Shown here piece by piece: positions 15,246 to 15,580 of a stretch of 15,580 nucleotides of DNA; the first letter of the stretch is position 1, and each line of letters begins with the position of its first letter. The translations under genes were made by a program, and so were the position numbers. The notes below the pieces were generated by a model, which ran no database searches, was not told where the DNA came from, and was given only the letters and a program-made list of their open reading frames with translations. This stretch comes from Betaproteobacteria bacterium (GTDB taxonomy: Bacteria > Pseudomonadota > Gammaproteobacteria > Burkholderiales > Usitatibacteraceae), in contig JANYFH010000086.1 of NCBI GenBank assembly GCA_025362705.1, forward strand, positions 1 through 15,580. The letters are read 5' to 3'.

Positions 15246-15580
15246 ATGGCAACACTAAACGTCAATGGCAAGGTGCAGAATTATCAGGCCGACGCAGATA
15301 CACCGCTGCTATGGGTGCTGCGCGAACAACTCGGTCTGACCGGCACCAAATATGGCTGCGGCATCGCGCTCTGTGGTGCCTGCACGGTGCATATCGACGG
15401 CGTGGCCACACGCAGTTGTACGATGTCTGCCGCCAGCGTAAAAGCGACACAAAAAATTACCACCATCGAAGGGCTATCCAAAGATGGTTCGCACGCCGTG
15501 CAAAAAGCCTGGGTAGCGCTCGACGTGCCGCAGTGTGGTTTCTGCCAGTCCGGCATGATCATGGCTGCGACCGCACTCCT
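15246..15580 (+). CDS. IorA-type 2Fe-2S subunit of a molybdenum hydroxylase, cut by window edge
   Basis: The first 111 codons of a small iron-sulphur subunit of the xanthine oxidase family. These subunits pass electrons from a molybdopterin subunit in enzymes such as isoquinoline 1-oxidoreductase and related aldehyde or N-heterocycle oxidoreductases. The plant-type ferredoxin cluster ligands are Cys38, 43, 46 and 58 (CGIALCGACTVHIDG). The first half of the second cluster, CGFC (97-100) with QSGM after it, is also present; the remaining CxC should lie past the edge. Family length is about 150-160 residues, so roughly two thirds is here. The ATG has AGGAG seven bases upstream. The molybdenum subunit would be expected just downstream, outside the window. 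Confidence 0.9.
   Translation, partial: MATLNVNGKVQNYQADADTPLLWVLREQLGLTGTKYGCGIALCGACTVHIDGVATRSCTMSAASVKATQKITTIEGLSKDGSHAVQKAWVALDVPQCGFCQSGMIMAATAL

Overview
The window looks like a chromosomal housekeeping region of a moderately GC-rich proteobacterium, most likely a betaproteobacterium. The reasons are the recJ, prfB, lysS run, the RpfE-type protein next to recJ, a lolCD pair, and interspersed palindromes carrying a GTCATTCCCGC core. The taxon is an inference. I see no phage, insertion sequence, CRISPR array, tRNA or rRNA.

Layout. Positions 1-1059 hold minus-strand genes: the start of a DUF1697 protein cut by the window edge, a Gtt1-like glutathione transferase, and a 36-residue lysine-rich protein. 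Chorismate synthase (aroC) follows on the plus strand. From 2543 to 8540 there is a minus-strand run. In transcription order it is an rpfE-like gene, recJ, prfB (read through a classical +1 programmed frameshift), lysS, and a glycine-zipper envelope protein. A lolC/lolD pair for lipoprotein export leaves divergently from rpfE and ends in a palindromic repeat at about 10521-10592. A related repeat lies after aroC at about 2390-2459.

The right third is more accessory. It holds a minus-strand lipoprotein of about 916 residues that joins a beta-propeller to a two-haem cytochrome peroxidase-like part. Next come an exported metallo-beta-lactamase-fold hydrolase, an exported HbpS/GlcG-family protein, and the first 111 codons of an IorA-type 2Fe-2S subunit of a molybdenum hydroxylase. 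These suggest a periplasmic oxidative or detoxifying function, but no pathway can be named from this window.

How the parts relate. prfB and lysS are the familiar translation pair. rpfE overlaps recJ and is probably translationally coupled to it. LolCD would sort lipoproteins such as the large cytochrome lipoprotein here. Every transcription-unit end that I could examine between convergent genes carries an inverted repeat. I did not find a convincing new defence or mobile system. The points best worth a second look are the two-copy palindromic element, the lysine-rich small protein, the propeller-cytochrome lipoprotein and the LolF-like single Lol permease.
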